From CAVZCK01 sp963798805 (GTDB lineage: Bacteria; Pseudomonadota; Alphaproteobacteria; Rhizobiales; Rhodomicrobiaceae), in NCBI GenBank assembly GCA_963798805.1, contig CAWCVC010000005.1, forward strand, positions 1 through 64,000: DNA of 64,000 nt, given 5' to 3'. A program made the position numbers and the translations under genes. Within the stretch, counting starts at the first letter, position 1. Each line of letters begins with the position of its first letter. Shown here one piece after another: positions 61,596-64,000 of this stretch. The notes beneath the pieces are model-generated. The model saw nothing but the letters and a program-made list of their open reading frames with translations, was not told the DNA's origin and made no database searches.

Positions 61596-64000
61596 CCGGT
61601 TCCGGGACCCGCAGCTACCGCCTGCCGCTCGAGGACGAGTTGGATCTGCATCGGCTCGTCAACAAGGCTGGTATTGAAATCAGCATCCTGCCGAATGGCT
61701 GCATCTTCGCCATCGAACATGTGAACGGCGCCGAGCGAACCATGATCAATCAGGTGTTCGGCTCGCCTCTCGGCAGCGGCATCGGCCATATCCTATTGCG
61801 TCTCGGCGTGCAGCCATCCGTACCGGCGAGCATGACGGCGCATATCGCCGGCGCAGGCGCGAAGGGGCGGGTGGGTGCCGCGCCGGACCGTTTCGTCTGG
61901 GACGGTGAAACCGCGAGCATCCGCCATCGCGTCACGCTCTGGCTCCACCCGGACGAACCTCTTTGGCTGTGGCGTGTCGAGCTGGAAAACGCCGGGGCCG
62001 AAGCGCTCGACTGCGACGCCATTCTCGTCCAGGATCTCGGCCTCGGCTCACGCGGACTCGTGCTCTCGAACGAAGCCTACGCCTCGCAATATATCGACCA
62101 GGCGATCGGCCGCCATCCGATCGTCGGTCTACTGATCATGAGCCGGCAGAACATGGACCAGTTCGGCCGCAACCCCTGGGCCGCCCATGGCTGTCTCGAT
62201 GGCGCGGCGAGCTTCGCCACCGACGGCTCGCAGCTTTTCCATCCCATTCGCGGGGGCACGACCGACGCCGTCAATTTCGGCTGCGATCTTGAGGGCGTAA
62301 AGCTTCAGGGTGAATGCGCCTGTGCAGCGATCCAGTCCAACACCATCCGGCTCACCGCCGGAGCCAGGGCAACGATCAGCTTCTTCGGATTTTTCGACCC
62401 GCACCATGCCGCCGTCACGAGCGATGCGGATCTCGAACGGCTGTTCGCCGTCAGTCAGGCTGCAAGCGCGTTTAGGCCGATCATGCCGGAGCTTTCGACT
62501 CCGCCGCGGAGCGCCCTGCAAAGCGCAGCGCCGCTCGCCGTGCGGCAACTCACACCCGAGGCAATTGCCAATCGCTATGCCGGGCGAATGCATGAAGAGT
62601 GGCTCGACCGCGAGGAGTTGCTGTCCTTCTTCGTGCCGGATGGACCGCATAACCGCCATGTCGTCGCCGCCCTGAAGGAAAACCTCATGCCGCGCCGGCA
62701 CGGCTCTATCCTGCGCAGCGGCGATGCGATGCTGCCCGACGACCGGGCGCTCTCCGCGACATGCTGGATGCATGGCGTGTTGGCCGCCCAGCTCACCATC
62801 GGCAACACCGCGCTGCACAAACTCCTCTCGGTCTCGCGCGATCCGTACAATCTCACGCGCGCAAGCGGGCTGCGCATCCTCGCCGAGCGGGGCGGCGGCT
62901 GGCAGCTCCTCGCCGTGCCGTCGCTGTTCGAGATGGGCCTCAATGATTGCCGCTGGATCTACGAGATCGAAGACGGGACGATCGAGGTGCATGGCTGGAG
63001 CTCGGCCGAGGACACCGCCATGTGCTGGGATGTGACCGTCACAGGCGAGCCTTGCCGTTTCCTGATCTTCGGCCATTTGGTCTTGGGCGAGCACGAATTC
63101 CGCCATGGTGGTCTCGTTGAAATCGACGAAGCCGAAAAACGCTTCAGCTTCCGTCCCGATCCGGACTGGCTGTGGGGTCAGCAATACCCGCAAGCCGTGC
63201 ATCATCTCGTGATCTCGACGCCGGACGCCGTCGAAGCGATCGGCAGCGGCGCGCTGCTGTTCGACGGCGCGGCGCCACGCTCGGGGGACGCCTATGCCGC
63301 CATCCGCACGCACCCGACGAAGCGATTTTCCTTCGGGCTCGTCGGAGCGCTGGACGATCCGGAGTACGCAAAGCGCCTGGCGGAGAAATATGAGCGCGGT
63401 GTTGCATCGGCCGACGCTCTGGAAAAGGCGCGCTCCTTCTGGAGCCGCGTCACCCGCGACACGCGCTTTTCGGGTGAGGGGGCCGACACCGCCGCCCTCA
63501 GCACCATCTTCCCCTGGTTCGCCCATAACGCCATGGTGCATCTCACGGTCCCGCGCGGCCTGGAGCAATATACGGCGGCGGCCTGGGGCACACGCGACGT
63601 CTGTCAGGGGCCGGTCGAGTTCCTGCTGCCGCTCAACCATCGCGAGCCGGTGCGCGAGATCCTGCGCGTCGTCTTCGCCCAGCAGTTCGAAGCGAGCGGC
63701 GACTGGCCGCAATGGTTCATGCTGGAGCCCTACCGGCAGATCCGCGATCCCCATAGCCATGGTGACGTGATCATCTGGCCGCTCAAAGCGCTCTGCGACT
63801 ATGTCGAGGCGACCGGGGAGACCGCTTTTCTCGACGAGACGCTGCCCTGGACGCGCGGCGATTTCAGCCTGACGCAGCAATCCGAGCCGGTCTCGGTCCA
63901 CGTCGAAAAGCTGCTGGCGACGGTCCGCGAGCGCTTCATTCCCGGTACGCATCTGATCCGTTATGGCCTCGGCGACTGGAACGATTCGCTCCAGCCCGCC
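61592..64000 (+). CDS. GH94-like phosphorylase, C-terminus beyond window
   Basis: An open frame of 803 codons that reaches the window end; the start ATG overlaps the GH15 stop (ATGA). The N-terminal half is a beta-sandwich type region (VTLWLHPDEPLWLWRVELEN, SNEAYASQYIDQAIG). Later come VCQGPVEFLLP-type DVCQGPVEFLLPLNHR, HSHGDVIIWPLKALCDYVEA (near residue 721) and GLGDWNDSLQPA (near 792), the last carrying the catalytic Asp of GH94 phosphorylases. It resembles 1,2-beta-oligoglucan phosphorylase and the phosphorylase-like part of cyclic glucan synthases. Phosphorolysis of beta-1,2-gluco-oligosaccharides to glucose 1-phosphate is my inference from this likeness and the GH144 neighbour. Confidence 0.8.
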   Translation, partial: MTGSGTRSYRLPLEDELDLHRLVNKAGIEISILPNGCIFAIEHVNGAERTMINQVFGSPLGSGIGHILLRLGVQPSVPASMTAHIAGAGAKGRVGAAPDRFVWDGETASIRHRVTLWLHPDEPLWLWRVELENAGAEALDCDAILVQDLGLGSRGLVLSNEAYASQYIDQAIGRHPIVGLLIMSRQNMDQFGRNPWAAHGCLDGAASFATDGSQLFHPIRGGTTDAVNFGCDLEGVKLQGECACAAIQSNTIRLTAGARATISFFGFFDPHHAAVTSDADLERLFAVSQAASAFRPIMPELSTPPRSALQSAAPLAVRQLTPEAIANRYAGRMHEEWLDREELLSFFVPDGPHNRHVVAALKENLMPRRHGSILRSGDAMLPDDRALSATCWMHGVLAAQLTIGNTALHKLLSVSRDPYNLTRASGLRILAERGGGWQLLAVPSLFEMGLNDCRWIYEIEDGTIEVHGWSSAEDTAMCWDVTVTGEPCRFLIFGHLVLGEHEFRHGGLVEIDEAEKRFSFRPDPDWLWGQQYPQAVHHLVISTPDAVEAIGSGALLFDGAAPRSGDAYAAIRTHPTKRFSFGLVGALDDPEYAKRLAEKYERGVASADALEKARSFWSRVTRDTRFSGEGADTAALSTIFPWFAHNAMVHLTVPRGLEQYTAAAWGTRDVCQGPVEFLLPLNHREPVREILRVVFAQQFEASGDWPQWFMLEPYRQIRDPHSHGDVIIWPLKALCDYVEATGETAFLDETLPWTRGDFSLTQQSEPVSVHVEKLLATVRERFIPGTHLIRYGLGDWNDSLQPA

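Noticed and set aside
62129..63952. 607-codon minus-strand frame opposite the GH94-like gene
   Set aside because: The plus frame is open over its whole length, starts by ATGA overlap and has GH94 motifs; the minus frame resembles nothing.

Overview
The window is GC-rich chromosomal DNA from an alphaproteobacterium, most likely of the Hyphomicrobiales (Rhizobiales). The signs are a complete nepR-ecfG // phyR general-stress locus, an aapJQMP amino-acid transporter of rhizobial type, a Zur-type palindrome at znuA, CsbD, DUF1328 and PRC-barrel stress genes, and genes resembling parts of beta-1,2-glucan metabolism. I cannot fix the genus. I see no rRNA, tRNA, CRISPR array or prophage.

Layout. 1-8.0 kb: a frameshifted peroxiredoxin, a fused indolepyruvate ferredoxin oxidoreductase, a haloacid dehalogenase, a divergent DUF1007/znuA zinc pair and two tandem L,D-transpeptidases. 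8.5-14.6 kb: a fused ATP sulfurylase/APS kinase, then a carotenoid block (crtE-crtZ on the minus strand, fni-crtI on the plus strand). 14.6-20.9 kb: accessory DNA with small unknown genes, a YadA-like surface protein built on an exact 16-residue repeat, two secreted unknowns, and a VOC-family gene split by an intact ISAzo13-type element. 20.9-24.4 kb: a TRAP transporter (dctP-dctQ-dctM). 24.7-33.4 kb: housekeeping and membrane genes (TerC, ndk, ABC-F, speD-speE, a lipid-kinase-like protein, a phosphoesterase) and a remnant of an AI-2E-type transporter.

33.4-39.5 kb is a stress-signalling island. From nepR-ecfG leftward on the minus strand lie DUF1328, CsbD, a PRC-barrel protein, a CHASE3 histidine kinase, a single-domain response regulator and a receiver-histidine kinase hybrid; phyR is divergent. 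EcfG-like promoter matches precede phyR and the DUF1328 gene, and a perfect 22-bp palindrome lies between nepR and phyR. 39.6-43.5 kb: OPT transporter, DUF2905, cytochrome c and type II NADH dehydrogenase. 43.7-48.2 kb: aapJQMP, with a sigma-54-like promoter and two related palindromic elements between aapJ and aapQ. 48.2-53.8 kb: DUF2254, PEP synthase, a palindromic repeat, a small XRE regulator and a PfkB kinase.

53.9-64 kb is a carbohydrate island: an EEP-family phosphatase/nuclease and a GH3 beta-glucosidase on the minus strand; on the plus strand an SbmA/YddA-like ABC exporter with a late frameshift, a GH144-like glucanase, a GH15 glucoamylase-like enzyme and a GH94-like phosphorylase that runs off the end. 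None of the glycosidases shows a signal peptide, so intracellular glucan or oligosaccharide turnover is the most economical reading.
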